In this document: in pieces, positions 18,228-27,314 of the stretch
Position numbering within the stretch: position 1 is the first letter of the stretch
How the letters are laid out: each line of letters starts with the position of its first letter
Assembly: GCA_031254105.1 (NCBI GenBank)
Contig: JAIRVB010000018.1
Coordinates: 1 to 64,000, forward strand
DNA: 64,000 bases
Origin: Chitinispirillales bacterium
Lineage (GTDB): Bacteria; Fibrobacterota; Chitinivibrionia; Chitinivibrionales; Chitinispirillaceae
Direction: 5' to 3'
Notes under the pieces: generated by a model
What the model saw: only the letters and a program-made list of their open reading frames with translations
Databases searched by the model: none
Told to the model about the DNA's origin: nothing
Program-made: the position numbers and the translations under genes

Positions 18228-18359
18228 TTACCATTTTTCAAAAGTAATCCGCTTATAAACACTGCCATCAGGATTATACACAGTCATGACGCCATCAGGT
18301 ACAGCGTCATCATAAAAGATATCGGACTGCATTTATCCATCTTCAAAATAATAGGCAGC
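18228..18359 (-). pseudogene. Decayed YwqK/MORN-like repeat protein fragment
   Basis: The minus-strand frame reads RAAYYFEDG, a TAA stop (18333-18335), then a 34-residue piece MQSDIFYDDAVPDG, VMTVYNPDGSVYKRI, TFEKW and TAA at 18228. The Y-x-x-DG / Y-x-P-DG spacing is that of YwqK-type antitoxin or MORN-like repeats, and the frame is continuous if the TAA was once AAA. Homology stops about 50 bp from a MITE-like element at 18408, so the 5' part seems lost. Confidence 0.5.
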
Positions 18360-18407
18360 GCGCGACAAGTTACAAAATTTTTTGCCGCAAGAGTAAACGA
18401 TAAGTTT

Positions 18408-18575
18408 TTTAACCTAAATTCCGCAGTTGATTTTTCATTCCTCATAACGCCTGCTTCCGTGCCCCCAAAGGGCGTACACGCCGTCTTGGGTGTGTCCTTA
18501 TGAGCGCGCCCTCTTTCAGGGCTTACAAAAAGTAAAAATATCCTTATAAAAATCAAACGCGGAATTTAGGTTTAA
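18408..18575. mobile_element. MITE-like element with 28-bp terminal inverted repeats
   Basis: Left end 18408-18435 and the reverse complement of right end 18548-18575 share the core CCTAAATTCCGC and a downstream TTGATTTTT, matching at about 25 of 28 positions. The 168-bp unit has no transposase. Its middle is rich in short hairpins (GGCGTACACGCC; GCCCT-CTTTC-AGGGC). No clear target-site duplication is visible. The remaining sequence from 18157 to 18832 outside this element and the pseudogene is AT-rich with no gene seen. Confidence 0.65.
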
Positions 18576-18832
18576 CAACTGTTTTTTGCGGTATTATCAT
18601 ATAATAACATGTATGCTGTCGTATTCTGCAACATAAAAAATATACATTTACCTGTTCTCAGAGTATAAAAAATGCGTTGCGTCATCTGTTCTATGATATA
18701 AAAATATAGCAAAACTTGTTTTTCTGTTTTAATTTTAATTTTACCGAAGTTAAACAAGAAATTGAACCTCGCATAAAATATTTTTACTATTTTAAATTAC
18801 ATTATCAAGAGAACTTAAGGAGGGATAAATAG

Positions 18833-19348
18833 ATGGATACAACAGATCAGTGCCCATGCGGAACTGGACGGATGTTTAAAGATTGCTGTGAACCGGTTGT
18901 AACAGGAGCGCGGAGTGCGGCTACTGCGGAAGAACTAATGAGAGGCCGTTACAGCGCCTACGCCAAAGGCGCCGTTGAATTTATACTCTCCTCCACACAC
19001 CCCGACAGGCGTTCTGAATGCGATGAAAAAGCGATAAAATCCTGGTCCGCCAACTCGCAGTGGAACAATTTTGAGGTGGTATCAACCGAAAAAGGACAGT
19101 GCGGCGACACTGAAGGCGCTGTTGAGTTTATCGCCCGCTTCACAGAAGACCGCATGAAAAAAACCTTGCACGAAACAGGAGCTTTCAAATGCGTTGATGG
19201 AAGCTGGTACTATATTGATGGAAAAATCCACCCGCCCAAACCCTTCGTGCGTCAGGAAGAGAAGATCAACCGAAACGATCCCTGCCCATGTGCGAGCGGA
19301 TTGAAGTATAAGAAGTGCTGCATGAGAATGGAGAGTACATCTGTATAA
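18833..19348 (+). CDS. YchJ-like protein with two SEC-C motifs
   Basis: 171 aa, UPF0225/YchJ family. An N-terminal SEC-C motif ([13 protein letters not shown], residues about 8-20) and a C-terminal one ([13 protein letters not shown]) flank the central NTF2-like domain ([21 protein letters not shown], then WYYIDGKI). SEC-C motifs bind zinc. AAGGAGGGAT lies just upstream of ATG 18833. YchJ function is not established. An imperfect hairpin at 19343-19377 (GTATAAGG with CTTATAC arms) follows the stop and could end transcription. Confidence 0.9.
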   Translation: MDTTDQCPCGTGRMFKDCCEPVVTGARSAATAEELMRGRYSAYAKGAVEFILSSTHPDRRSECDEKAIKSWSANSQWNNFEVVSTEKGQCGDTEGAVEFIARFTEDRMKKTLHETGAFKCVDGSWYYIDGKIHPPKPFVRQEEKINRNDPCPCASGLKYKKCCMRMESTSV

Positions 19349-19403
19349 GGACGGCTCGCAAACAGCCGCCCTTATACAACATGCCTGAAACAGGAGAAGA
19401 TAC

Positions 19404-21893
19404 TTACTTATCCTTGTTCATGGTATTTACAGCAATAATAAGTGTAACAAGAGTAGCAAAAAAGCTTGTTATCTTGAGAACACCGTCAGCAGTATCCATA
19501 AAGAGCTTGAGGTTGTTGGAGTAGCGCACTTTAGTAGGAACCACTACCGCATCTCCGGGTTCAAGAGCGACTGACGCAATGCGAACCTCTTTGTTTGAGA
19601 TAACAGTACCGTTTGCCCTGACTATGTATATCTCTTTTTTTGCCGCTGTTTCTTTAGGTCCCCCGGCCAAATTTAAATAATGCCTTACCGTAGTTCTTTT
19701 GTCATCCCGCCTGAACGTAGCCGGATTGTAAACTTCACCCAGCACAGAAACCGTATTAGGCATTTTGGGAATAATAAGCTCATCGCCATCTTCTAAAGTA
19801 AACGCACGATAGTGGCTTTCATTAGTCATATCAATAAGCACCCGCCCCATTACTGTTGAGCTGTCTAACATCTCCTTTAACCGCATTTGCTGCTCGAAAA
19901 GAGAGTTGGTATTCAGCCCTTTTGAGGCCATCTCAATCGCAAGCTTGACCATGTTCGCTTCGAGTTCGGTGGCATACTGAGCCTGTTTATTCTGTTCCAG
20001 AACTCTGATTGATCTGCGGATAAATACCGATGCCTGCAGATAAGCGCCCGGTTTAAACCCGCCCGCCCGCTCAATAAGATCACCCAATGTTTCATATTCA
20101 AATATTACATACGTACCAGGGTAAACAATCTCACCCATAAGCGTAACCCTGCGTTCAGGTTCCCAGCCTTTCATGCTGCGTATAAATATCCTGTCGTCTT
20201 TATTAAGGAGCTTGTTATGTTCCGGATCAGCCTGCATAATCTTTTCTACGTTAAACTCCGTCTTTTCAAAAAAGCCGGCGCCGTCTCCCTGCCTTCTGTA
20301 AAGTTCTCCCCGCTGCTTGCTCGCATCGTCGCTGAGACCGCCGGACTGTAAAACCAGATCCCGTATTGTCATATTTTCAAGAATTTTGTATATGCCGGGA
20401 GTGGTCACCGATCCATCTATGCTTATTGTCCGTTCAGGAGTAAAGTAGTCCAGAGGGTAAATAATAATCTCATCCTGTTCTTCAAGAAGCAGATCATCAT
20501 CCGAACCTGGATTTTCAAGCGCTTTCTGCAAAGAGAACGGTACTATTCTTTCAATAAATGCCGGGAATGTCTTACGCAGTACAACCGCGTATTCAAAATG
20601 AGATTCAGGGAGCAGATCCAGGTGGTCGGTTATCACATCTCTGATACGCATCCCGCTTTTATGTTCGTATTTGCCGGGACGCAAAACGTTTCCGCTCAAA
20701 AACACAGCGTTTTTACCTTTGGATAAAACCGGAAATACCTTTATAAGGTCGCCATCCTGAATAATGACGTCAGGCAGCGCCACGCGGGAGGAATCGATGT
20801 CAAGTACGATCTGGCGGCTGTTTCCATGAAAACGCTCCACCTGTATGCGGTTCATATATCCGGCAGGACTAACTCCTCCCGCAGTTTCAAGCACTTCCGA
20901 GAGTTTTGTGGGTTTTTTAAGTTCATAAAAAGCGCTCCTGCGCACGTTTCCGACTACAGCTACCATCTGCCTGGCGATAGGCACTACTATAACGTCTCCG
21001 GATTGCAGCCTCAAACCTGAGTTATCTTTACCAGAGATAAGAAATTCGTAAAAATCAACTTCAGCCATAAGCTTGCCGTTACGCTTGAGTTGAACCTGGC
21101 GTAATGAACCGCGGCTGGTTATGCCCCCTGCGGCAAATAACGCGTTCGTAACATTGGTAAGAGGACTCACGGTGTGAAACCCCGGGGAGTTCACCTCTCC
21201 CACAATGTAAATCCCAATAGGCCGCAGCTCCCCCATAGAAAGAGATACATTTACACCTTCAATATTCTGAAGCTTCTGGCTCACATTACGCTGCATAGTT
21301 CCAAAAGGCATACCGGCAACTGTCACAGGACCTACGCGGGGCACATTCACCTTTCCCTCACGGCTGACCTTGAGAAGATGCTCTTCATTTATTCTGCCCC
21401 ATAAATGAACCCTGACCTCATCGCCGGCCTTTACCGGATAATCCACAGGAACGTTACCCATATCGCCCGGACTGAAGCTGTGAACCCTGTCCTGGGAGAA
21501 AACATCATAACCAAACATCTGAAGAGAGCCGATGAGGCTGTCGGGTATAATATCCTTACCCTTGAACATACTTTCATACACAGAAATTTCCCGAAAAACC
21601 GTATCCTTCGCAGTTGCCTTTAAAAACTCGGCGCTTAAAACATCGGCAGTATCCTTACTTAATTCGGAACGCATAAAAAGAGAATCCCGCACAGCAGGGT
21701 TTGTCAAAAGACGGTTTACCTGACCGGAAGCGTTTACGTCATTGGCGGTATTCGCCATATAACGGTTTAGCTGCTCCTGCGCGTTTCTGTCATTTTGAAA
21801 CTGCCGCCTGATATCGTCAGGGATTACGCTCTGAGCAAATATTCCAAAAAAAGCCAAAAACAACATCAGAGAAAAATACCGAAATTTGAACAT
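19404..21893 (-). CDS. Polysaccharide export protein with multiple SLBB domains
   Basis: 829 aa, Wza-like. A signal peptide (FLAFFGIFAQ) is followed by a helical region, then the polysaccharide export domain at about 150-240 (YPVKAGDEVRVHLWG, GKVNVPRVGPVTVAG) and about six SLBB repeats, each with the pattern VxGxVxxPG and GGxxxxGxxxxxxxxR. The C-terminus has a hydrophobic segment (ITSFFATLVTLIIAVN), which classic Wza lacks as a true inner-membrane helix. It should form the export pore for capsule or exopolysaccharide. Its start overlaps the upstream dehydrogenase stop by one base, so the gene ends an operon with two nucleotide-sugar enzymes. Confidence 0.9.
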   Translation of the reverse strand: MFKFRYFSLMLFLAFFGIFAQSVIPDDIRRQFQNDRNAQEQLNRYMANTANDVNASGQVNRLLTNPAVRDSLFMRSELSKDTADVLSAEFLKATAKDTVFREISVYESMFKGKDIIPDSLIGSLQMFGYDVFSQDRVHSFSPGDMGNVPVDYPVKAGDEVRVHLWGRINEEHLLKVSREGKVNVPRVGPVTVAGMPFGTMQRNVSQKLQNIEGVNVSLSMGELRPIGIYIVGEVNSPGFHTVSPLTNVTNALFAAGGITSRGSLRQVQLKRNGKLMAEVDFYEFLISGKDNSGLRLQSGDVIVVPIARQMVAVVGNVRRSAFYELKKPTKLSEVLETAGGVSPAGYMNRIQVERFHGNSRQIVLDIDSSRVALPDVIIQDGDLIKVFPVLSKGKNAVFLSGNVLRPGKYEHKSGMRIRDVITDHLDLLPESHFEYAVVLRKTFPAFIERIVPFSLQKALENPGSDDDLLLEEQDEIIIYPLDYFTPERTISIDGSVTTPGIYKILENMTIRDLVLQSGGLSDDASKQRGELYRRQGDGAGFFEKTEFNVEKIMQADPEHNKLLNKDDRIFIRSMKGWEPERRVTLMGEIVYPGTYVIFEYETLGDLIERAGGFKPGAYLQASVFIRRSIRVLEQNKQAQYATELEANMVKLAIEMASKGLNTNSLFEQQMRLKEMLDSSTVMGRVLIDMTNESHYRAFTLEDGDELIIPKMPNTVSVLGEVYNPATFRRDDKRTTVRHYLNLAGGPKETAAKKEIYIVRANGTVISNKEVRIASVALEPGDAVVVPTKVRYSNNLKLFMDTADGVLKITSFFATLVTLIIAVNTMNKDK

Positions 21894-23128
21894 TAGGAAA
21901 CCACCTGTTTTATATCGTAAAAAATACCATTTTCAACCAAGCATGACTTCAGCTCACTAATGTTTCTCAGAAACTGCTCATGCTTTACAGCTAATACAAC
22001 AGCTTCGTAAGCGCCCTGTTTAGGAGCCGCTGTCAATTCAAACCCATACTCCCGCAGTACATCGGCCCTGTCAGCCATAGGATCAAACACTTCGGTCTGT
22101 ATCCCGAAATCGTTGAGTTCTTTTACAATGTCGATCACTTTAGAATTCCGGATATCCGGAACATCTTCTTTAAACGTAATACCTAAAATAAGAACCTTTC
22201 CATCCATCCGCAGCTTACGGTGAATCATTTGTTTAATGAGCTCACGGCCAAAGTAACGTCCCATAGCGTCGTTAATACGCCGTCCCGCCATAATAATCTG
22301 AGGATGATGACCGATCTCCTCCGCCTTATAAGCAAGATAATACGGGTCAACCCCTATGCAATGTCCGCCGACAAGCCCCGGCTCAAAAGGTAAAAAATTC
22401 CACTTTGTACCGGCAGCCTCCAGAACCTCCTTGGCGCTGATTCCAGCTTTATCAAAAATAATACGTAACTCATTCATTAACGCGATGTTTATATCTCTTT
22501 GAGTATTTTCGATTACTTTTGCCGCTTCCGCAACTTTGATCGAGGATACCTTGTGTACGCCAACCTTAACAACAGCGTCATACACATGGGCTACTTTGTC
22601 AAGAGTCTCCTGAGTATCGCCGGAAACAACTTTCTTTATAGTAGTAACGGTATGCACCTTGTCACCAGGGTTAATTCTCTCCGGAGAATACCCTACAAAA
22701 AAATCCTTTTTCCACTTCATACCAGAGACTTTTTCAAGTACAGGCACGCATTCCTCCTCAGTAACTCCAGGATACACCGTAGACTCATAAACCACCACCG
22801 CCCCAGGCTTAAGATTAGCGCCCACCGTTTCTGAAGAGCGGTACAGCGGGGTGAGATCGGGGTTTTTATGATCATCAATAGGAGTCGGCACTGCCACAAT
22901 TACAAAATCAGCGTTTCTTATAACCGCTGGCGAAGTTGAGAATTCAACATTACTCTCCTTAAGCTCCTGCGCCGTTACCTCTCTGTTCGGATCTTTAAAA
23001 TCTTTTAATGAATTTATTCTGCTCTCTTTAATATCAAAACCGTAAGTTTTAAAATGCTTCCCAAGCTCCACAGCTAAAGGAAGTCCCACGTATCCAAGCC
23101 CGAGAACGCAAATTTTGGGATTATACAT
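21893..23128 (-). CDS. UDP-sugar 6-dehydrogenase (UDP-HexNAc dehydrogenase, TviB/WbpO-like)
   Basis: 411 aa. Rossmann motif GLGYVGLPLA at about 10-19; catalytic Cys257 in GLVGGHCIGVDPYYLAYKA; IENTQRDINIALMNE and a C-terminal UDP-binding domain (GKVLILGITFKEDVPDIRNS). These enzymes oxidise C6 of a UDP-hexose with two NAD+ to the uronic acid. The GHHPQIIMAGRRIND stretch fits the UDP-GlcNAc/GalNAc dehydrogenase branch better than UDP-glucose dehydrogenase. With the adjacent epimerase and SLBB exporter it should supply an amino-uronic acid for a surface polysaccharide. Confidence 0.9.
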   Translation of the reverse strand: MYNPKICVLGLGYVGLPLAVELGKHFKTYGFDIKESRINSLKDFKDPNREVTAQELKESNVEFSTSPAVIRNADFVIVAVPTPIDDHKNPDLTPLYRSSETVGANLKPGAVVVYESTVYPGVTEEECVPVLEKVSGMKWKKDFFVGYSPERINPGDKVHTVTTIKKVVSGDTQETLDKVAHVYDAVVKVGVHKVSSIKVAEAAKVIENTQRDINIALMNELRIIFDKAGISAKEVLEAAGTKWNFLPFEPGLVGGHCIGVDPYYLAYKAEEIGHHPQIIMAGRRINDAMGRYFGRELIKQMIHRKLRMDGKVLILGITFKEDVPDIRNSKVIDIVKELNDFGIQTEVFDPMADRADVLREYGFELTAAPKQGAYEAVVLAVKHEQFLRNISELKSCLVENGIFYDIKQVVS

Positions 23129-23163
23129 GGTTTAACCCTTCTTTACAGTTACGCTGCATTTGC

Positions 23164-23182
23164 GGGCGGCAAATTGCCGCCC
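23164..23182. repeat. Intergenic palindrome (REP-like)
   Basis: GGGCGGCAA, one base, TTGCCGCCC: a perfect 9-bp inverted repeat followed by TTACAC, between two genes of the polysaccharide operon. One of many short palindromes in the window with arms ending GCCC and followed by TTAC. Confidence 0.75.
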
Positions 23183-23187
23183 TTACA

Positions 23188-24132
23188 CTATTTGTAATTT
23201 GCCAGATACCATTCCACAAACCTCTTTATTCCCACGCCAATATCCGTAGCAGGCTCAAAACCAAGCGCTCTCATTTTTGAGATATCGGCAACTGTAGCCG
23301 GTACATCGCCCGGCTGCATTGGGAGAAAATTATACTGCGCCTTTTTGTCAAGACATTTTTCGATAACGCTTATGAAATCAAGAAGCTGCTCAGCGCGGTT
23401 GTTTCCGATATTGTAAAGTTCATACGGCAGGGGATTGTCCAGTACTCTGATTATGCCGTCAACAACATCATCTATATATGTAAAGTTACGCTTCATGCCG
23501 CCATTGTTAAATACATCTATCGGCTTACCTTCAAGTATGGAGCGGGTGAATAAAAACAGCGCCATGTCAGGCCGCCCCCAGGGGCCGTAGACTGTAAAAA
23601 AACGCAAACCCGAAGCGGGAAGACCAAAGAGGTGGCTGTAACAATGGGCAACTAACTCATTAGAACGTTTTGTGGCCGCGTAGAGCGATATCGGATGATC
23701 AACAGGATCGGACTCGCTGAAAGGAAGTTTTTTGTTCGCTCCATAGACAGAAGAAGAGGAAGCGTAAACAAAATTTTTCACCCTGCCATGACGGCCAAGC
23801 TCTATAATGTTGAGAAAACCTTCATTGTTTGATTTCTGATATGCAAACGGATGACTGAGAGAATAACGCACACCGGCCTGCGCCGCCAGATGACAAACCT
23901 TTTCAGGCTTATATTTTGAAAAAACTTCTGAACAACCCTCATAATCACAAAGGTCAAGGCGGTGAAAGTAAAACTTTTTATACTTACTTAAAATATCAAG
24001 ACGCTTTTCCTTAAGGGAAGGATCGTAATAATCATTTACAGAATCAATTCCGGCGACTTCCACGCCTTTGTCAAGCAGAGCTTTTGTCAGATGAAACCCG
24101 ATAAATCCGGCGTTGCCTGTGACAAGTATCAT
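23188..24132 (-). CDS. NAD-dependent sugar epimerase (UDP-glucuronate 4-epimerase-like)
   Basis: 314 aa, extended short-chain dehydrogenase fold. NAD motif GNAGFIGFH at 6-14; catalytic Tyr151/Lys155 in YAATK, with SSSSVYG as the Ser-rich motif near 125-131. DYYDPSLKEKR and GLRFFTVYGPWGRPDMA match CapI/LpsL-type UDP-glucuronate 4-epimerases. The product would be a UDP-uronic acid epimer for surface polysaccharide. Its start overlaps the ftsE stop by 4 bp, and the dehydrogenase follows after about 60 bp carrying a palindrome. Confidence 0.88.
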   Translation of the reverse strand: MILVTGNAGFIGFHLTKALLDKGVEVAGIDSVNDYYDPSLKEKRLDILSKYKKFYFHRLDLCDYEGCSEVFSKYKPEKVCHLAAQAGVRYSLSHPFAYQKSNNEGFLNIIELGRHGRVKNFVYASSSSVYGANKKLPFSESDPVDHPISLYAATKRSNELVAHCYSHLFGLPASGLRFFTVYGPWGRPDMALFLFTRSILEGKPIDVFNNGGMKRNFTYIDDVVDGIIRVLDNPLPYELYNIGNNRAEQLLDFISVIEKCLDKKAQYNFLPMQPGDVPATVADISKMRALGFEPATDIGVGIKRFVEWYLANYK

Positions 24133-24827
24133 AGTTTTACTCCCATAAATTTAGGTTTGAGCGTAGCGTCCGCTCCTTTTATAAGCGCGCCGCGCGACAG
24201 CTCAATTGTGCGGTAATGATAGGGAGAGATAAGATTGAGATCGTGGGTGGCCATAATAACAGTTGTTCCCCATGAATTTATAGTCTGAAGCAGTGAAAAT
24301 ATCTCCTGAGACACAGCCATATCAAGATTTCCCGTAGGCTCATCTGCCAAAAGAACCCACGGTTCGTTTACTATTGCGCGGGCGATGCAGACTCTCTGCT
24401 GTTCGCCGCCGCTAAGCTGGCTTGGAAAATTTGAACACTTGTGGCTTAACCCCGTATGCGCCAGCACCTTAAAAACCTTGCGCTTAACCTCACGCTCGGA
24501 AATCCCTGTAACCCGCAGAGAAAACGCCACGTTTTCAAAAACGTTACGGTCGTGAAGCAGCCTGAAATCCTGAAACACTATCCCAAGCTTGCGGCGCAGA
24601 AAAGGAAGATCGCGGTGAGCCGCGCTCCTTGAATCATAACCGCATACAAGCACCTGACCTCTGCTCGGCTTCTCTTCCATGTAAATATGCTTAAGCAAGG
24701 TGGTTTTACCGGCTCCGCTTGCTCCGGTAAGAAAAACAAACTCCGCCTTGTCTATAAAAAACGATAATCCGTCAAGCGCCCTGAACCCCCCCCCGTATTC
24801 CTTAGTCACATGGAGAAACTGTATCAT
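24129..24827 (-). CDS. ftsE: FtsE-like ABC transporter ATPase
   Basis: 232 aa. Walker [10 protein letters not shown] at 35-43, Q-loop FQDFRLL, signature LSGGEQQR at about 138-145, Walker [13 protein letters not shown], and H-loop ATHDLN. The short form and FQDFRLL are typical of FtsE, which with FtsX controls septal peptidoglycan hydrolases during division. No FtsX permease gene is adjacent: a methyltransferase precedes and an epimerase follows, both with 4-bp overlaps. It may still pair with an FtsX encoded elsewhere, or serve another permease. Confidence 0.85.
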   Translation of the reverse strand: MIQFLHVTKEYGGGFRALDGLSFFIDKAEFVFLTGASGAGKTTLLKHIYMEEKPSRGQVLVCGYDSRSAAHRDLPFLRRKLGIVFQDFRLLHDRNVFENVAFSLRVTGISEREVKRKVFKVLAHTGLSHKCSNFPSQLSGGEQQRVCIARAIVNEPWVLLADEPTGNLDMAVSQEIFSLLQTINSWGTTVIMATHDLNLISPYHYRTIELSRGALIKGADATLKPKFMGVKL

Positions 24828-25570
24828 AGCCCGCCATTTTTTCTGAGAAGAAAATGTATGCGCTCCGATTTACTTGAGTACTTGCGAAAAGTGTACCCAT
24901 CCCATATCCCAAGCACGCTAAAAAAATCACGCGGAACGCTCTTTTCTACCTGAGCGGCGGAAAACACCTTTTGGCAGTGCTCCTCAATGTTTTTTTCATA
25001 AAGTTTCGGGTTACTCTCAGATTTGCTGTAAATAGTGAAATCATTATGCTGGGTCGCGTTTTTTTTATTGAAGTAACTGTGCCGCAGATAGCTGAAATCA
25101 TCGAAATCTTCAAAGTACATAGAATCACTGAAATGCTTTATGGAATTTGTACTGGTCGTTATGTCAAAAAGAAAAAGTCCGCCGGCGGCAAGCACATTAT
25201 AAACAGAATCGAAAAGTTTACGGTAATCATCAAGGGAATGCAGATAGTTTATCCCATCATAAAGAAATAACGCCAGATCAAACTGCTTTTTTAAAGGCAG
25301 ATACGTTCCGTCCGCGACACAAACCGGCAGCTTACGCACACTTCGTGCCTGTTTACACATCGAATACGAAAGATCTGAGGCGATATAATTGTACCCCATA
25401 TCAACAAGGTAAGAGCCCAAAATACCGGTACCGGCGCCCACTTCAATAACATCGGGCGAAGCGGTCAAACCGAATTTAGCCACTACCCTTGTTATAAGAT
25501 CAGCCCACTCCTCATACTCCACATGACTCATAAGCCTGTCATACATTGGCGCAAGCGCATCGTACTGCAT
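24824..25570 (-). CDS. Class I SAM-dependent methyltransferase
   Basis: 248 aa. Motif I VIEVGAGTGILGSYL at about 41-55, motif II region IASDLSYSMC, and VADGTYLPL at about 85-93 are those of class I methyltransferases. The central FDITTSTNS and YFNKKNATQ stretch is seen in small-molecule methyltransferases. The substrate is unknown. Translationally coupled to ftsE (4-bp overlap) and 10 bp after the SurA-like gene. Confidence 0.8.
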   Translation of the reverse strand: MQYDALAPMYDRLMSHVEYEEWADLITRVVAKFGLTASPDVIEVGAGTGILGSYLVDMGYNYIASDLSYSMCKQARSVRKLPVCVADGTYLPLKKQFDLALFLYDGINYLHSLDDYRKLFDSVYNVLAAGGLFLFDITTSTNSIKHFSDSMYFEDFDDFSYLRHSYFNKKNATQHNDFTIYSKSESNPKLYEKNIEEHCQKVFSAAQVEKSVPRDFFSVLGIWDGYTFRKYSSKSERIHFLLRKNGGL

Positions 25571-25579
25571 CGGTTTATA

Positions 25580-26893
25580 TCAGATCCTTATATCAATGAA
25601 CACCTTTTCACGCCACTTCCCTACTGTTTCAAGAAGCTTCTTTTGAGCGAAAATATCCCTTGCTTTCTCAGCGATCGCGGGATAGTCATTTTCAAGCGTA
25701 AGTTTCCTGCTGTCTGCGCGCTTATTGACCCTGTAAACAGACATCATGTCGCCTTCGGTAACAGGCGCGCTTATCTGTCCGTCTTCAAGATCCTTTATCG
25801 CGCCGCGCACCACAGGAGATACATCAAACAGAGATACCCATCCCATAAAACCGCCCTTGGCGCGCGTGACGTGATCCGCGCTCATTGATCTGGCGGCTGC
25901 TTCAAACTCAGATTGGTTTTTAACAGCGCGGCCCAGCGAATCAAGTCTTGCAGCAATCTCCTCAAGCTGCCGCTCCGCCGGAGTCAGCCTGACTAAAATC
26001 TGACGCAAACGTACCCTGCGGTCACGTTTCTCTACTACCTGAATAATATGATAACCAAGCCGTGTCTCGAACGGCTCGCTTATTTGTCCGACATCCATTG
26101 TAAAAGCGCGCTCCTCAAAGGCAAGCTCCGTTGTGGAACCTTTAGAGATATACCCCAAATCCCCGCCTGCCGCCCCCTCAGGACTCTCGGAATGCTCTTT
26201 AGCGAGTTCTTCAAAATTCGCGCCCGCATTAAGCTGATTTTTTATAGATTGAATTTTAGAAAAAGCCGCGCCTCGAACCGAATCCGATGGAGCAAGCTTC
26301 GCGCTCAACTTAGACAGTTCAAAACTCTCCCCGACCTGCGGCAAGCTGTCGCTGTACTCCGCGTAAAACTTCTCTACGTCACGGCGGTTGATTTGTGTAG
26401 AAAAATAGTAGCTCTGCTGTAACTTCTGCTTTAAAAGCTGCTCTCGGATCGTCCTGCGCGCTTCTGACTTAAAACGTGCCAGAGTCGTACCCTGCTGAGC
26501 GCTAAGCTGGCTCTCAAGCTGCGCCAGCGTTATACCGTTTTGCTGTAAAATCATGCTGATGTGATTATTGAGAGTATTTTCCACCTCATCACTGCGCACA
26601 GAAATCGTGCTGTCTTCCCTGGCCTGTACCAAAAGCACCTTGTTATCTATAAGTTCATTGAGAAATCCAAGCATAAGTTCTTTGGCATCTACGTCTTGCG
26701 GATCAATTCCCATCGCTGAAACACGCATATAAGCGTACGCCTCAAGTTCGGAATTCATGATTATCTCATCGCCCACAACGGCTGCGATTCCATCAAGACG
26801 CCCTGAAGCGCCAACATTGAATACCGTAAAAGCGGTAGTAACCAAAACTGCGGTAACTGCGGTTTGCAAAATTTTCACGCCAAACTTCTCCAT
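25580..26893 (-). CDS. SurA-like periplasmic peptidyl-prolyl isomerase
   Basis: About 437 aa from ATG 26893 (AGGA 6 bp upstream); a longer frame from 26941 adds unlikely residues. Signal-like segment (TAVTAVLVTTAFTVFNVGA). SurA N-terminal region (LDGIAAVVGDEIIMNSELEA), then two parvulin domains: the first at about 175-290 with GGDLGYISKGS, FEERAFTM and LGYHIIQVVEKRD; the second is more divergent (VRLRQILVRL, GGFMGWVSLFDVSP). SurA chaperones outer-membrane proteins through the periplasm, fitting a genome rich in barrels. It is encoded after another SurA-like lipoprotein in the same direction. Confidence 0.88.
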   Translation of the reverse strand: MEKFGVKILQTAVTAVLVTTAFTVFNVGASGRLDGIAAVVGDEIIMNSELEAYAYMRVSAMGIDPQDVDAKELMLGFLNELIDNKVLLVQAREDSTISVRSDEVENTLNNHISMILQQNGITLAQLESQLSAQQGTTLARFKSEARRTIREQLLKQKLQQSYYFSTQINRRDVEKFYAEYSDSLPQVGESFELSKLSAKLAPSDSVRGAAFSKIQSIKNQLNAGANFEELAKEHSESPEGAAGGDLGYISKGSTTELAFEERAFTMDVGQISEPFETRLGYHIIQVVEKRDRRVRLRQILVRLTPAERQLEEIAARLDSLGRAVKNQSEFEAAARSMSADHVTRAKGGFMGWVSLFDVSPVVRGAIKDLEDGQISAPVTEGDMMSVYRVNKRADSRKLTLENDYPAIAEKARDIFAQKKLLETVGKWREKVFIDIRI

Positions 26894-27035
26894 TTTTTCC
26901 TGTTTTCTATAGTGCGGGCGACCTGTAATCGCATCACCCATCTCTTTTCATTCATACCTGGACAGCCACACAGTACCTGTACGGACACCTCTCGCGAATG
27001 CCAAACCATACCCCGCTATGACATCTGTCATGTAC

Positions 27036-27119
27036 GGGCGTTGCGCGCAACGCCCTTGCGATATACCTACCCGAACTACCATTATTTTTGCGCAAATGAG
27101 AGCGTTGCGCGCAACGCCC
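27036..27119. repeat. Two REP-like palindromes
   Basis: GGGCGTTGCGCGCAACGCCC (27036-27055) is a perfect 20-bp palindrome; the core GCGTTGCGCGCAACGC recurs at 27102-27117 in a similar setting. The intergenic stretch 26894-27314 contains no gene that I can support; several open frames there only reflect these repeats. Confidence 0.8.
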
Positions 27120-27314
27120 TTACGCGGACATTATTATGGATGCGCGATATCCGCTATCACTCTGTTTCTGCAAAGGCGATTCTGTGTGATCATCCATTTT
27201 TCTTTATTCAAACATGGACGTCCGCAAGGGCCGCCTCTACCACCGTACATTATGCGATTATTCCATCCGGGTGAACTTATACTTTGCAAATACGGAGCGA
27301 TCGATGACCGTTCC

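Noticed and set aside
18129-18503. Plus-strand open frame of 124 codons.
   Set aside because: It runs antisense over the YwqK-like relic and into the MITE-like element, with no ribosome binding site or family features.
26942-27314. Several plus-strand frames with repeated RALRATPL-like peptides.
   Set aside because: The peptides are translations of the GCGTTGCGCGCAACGC palindromes and change frame between copies.
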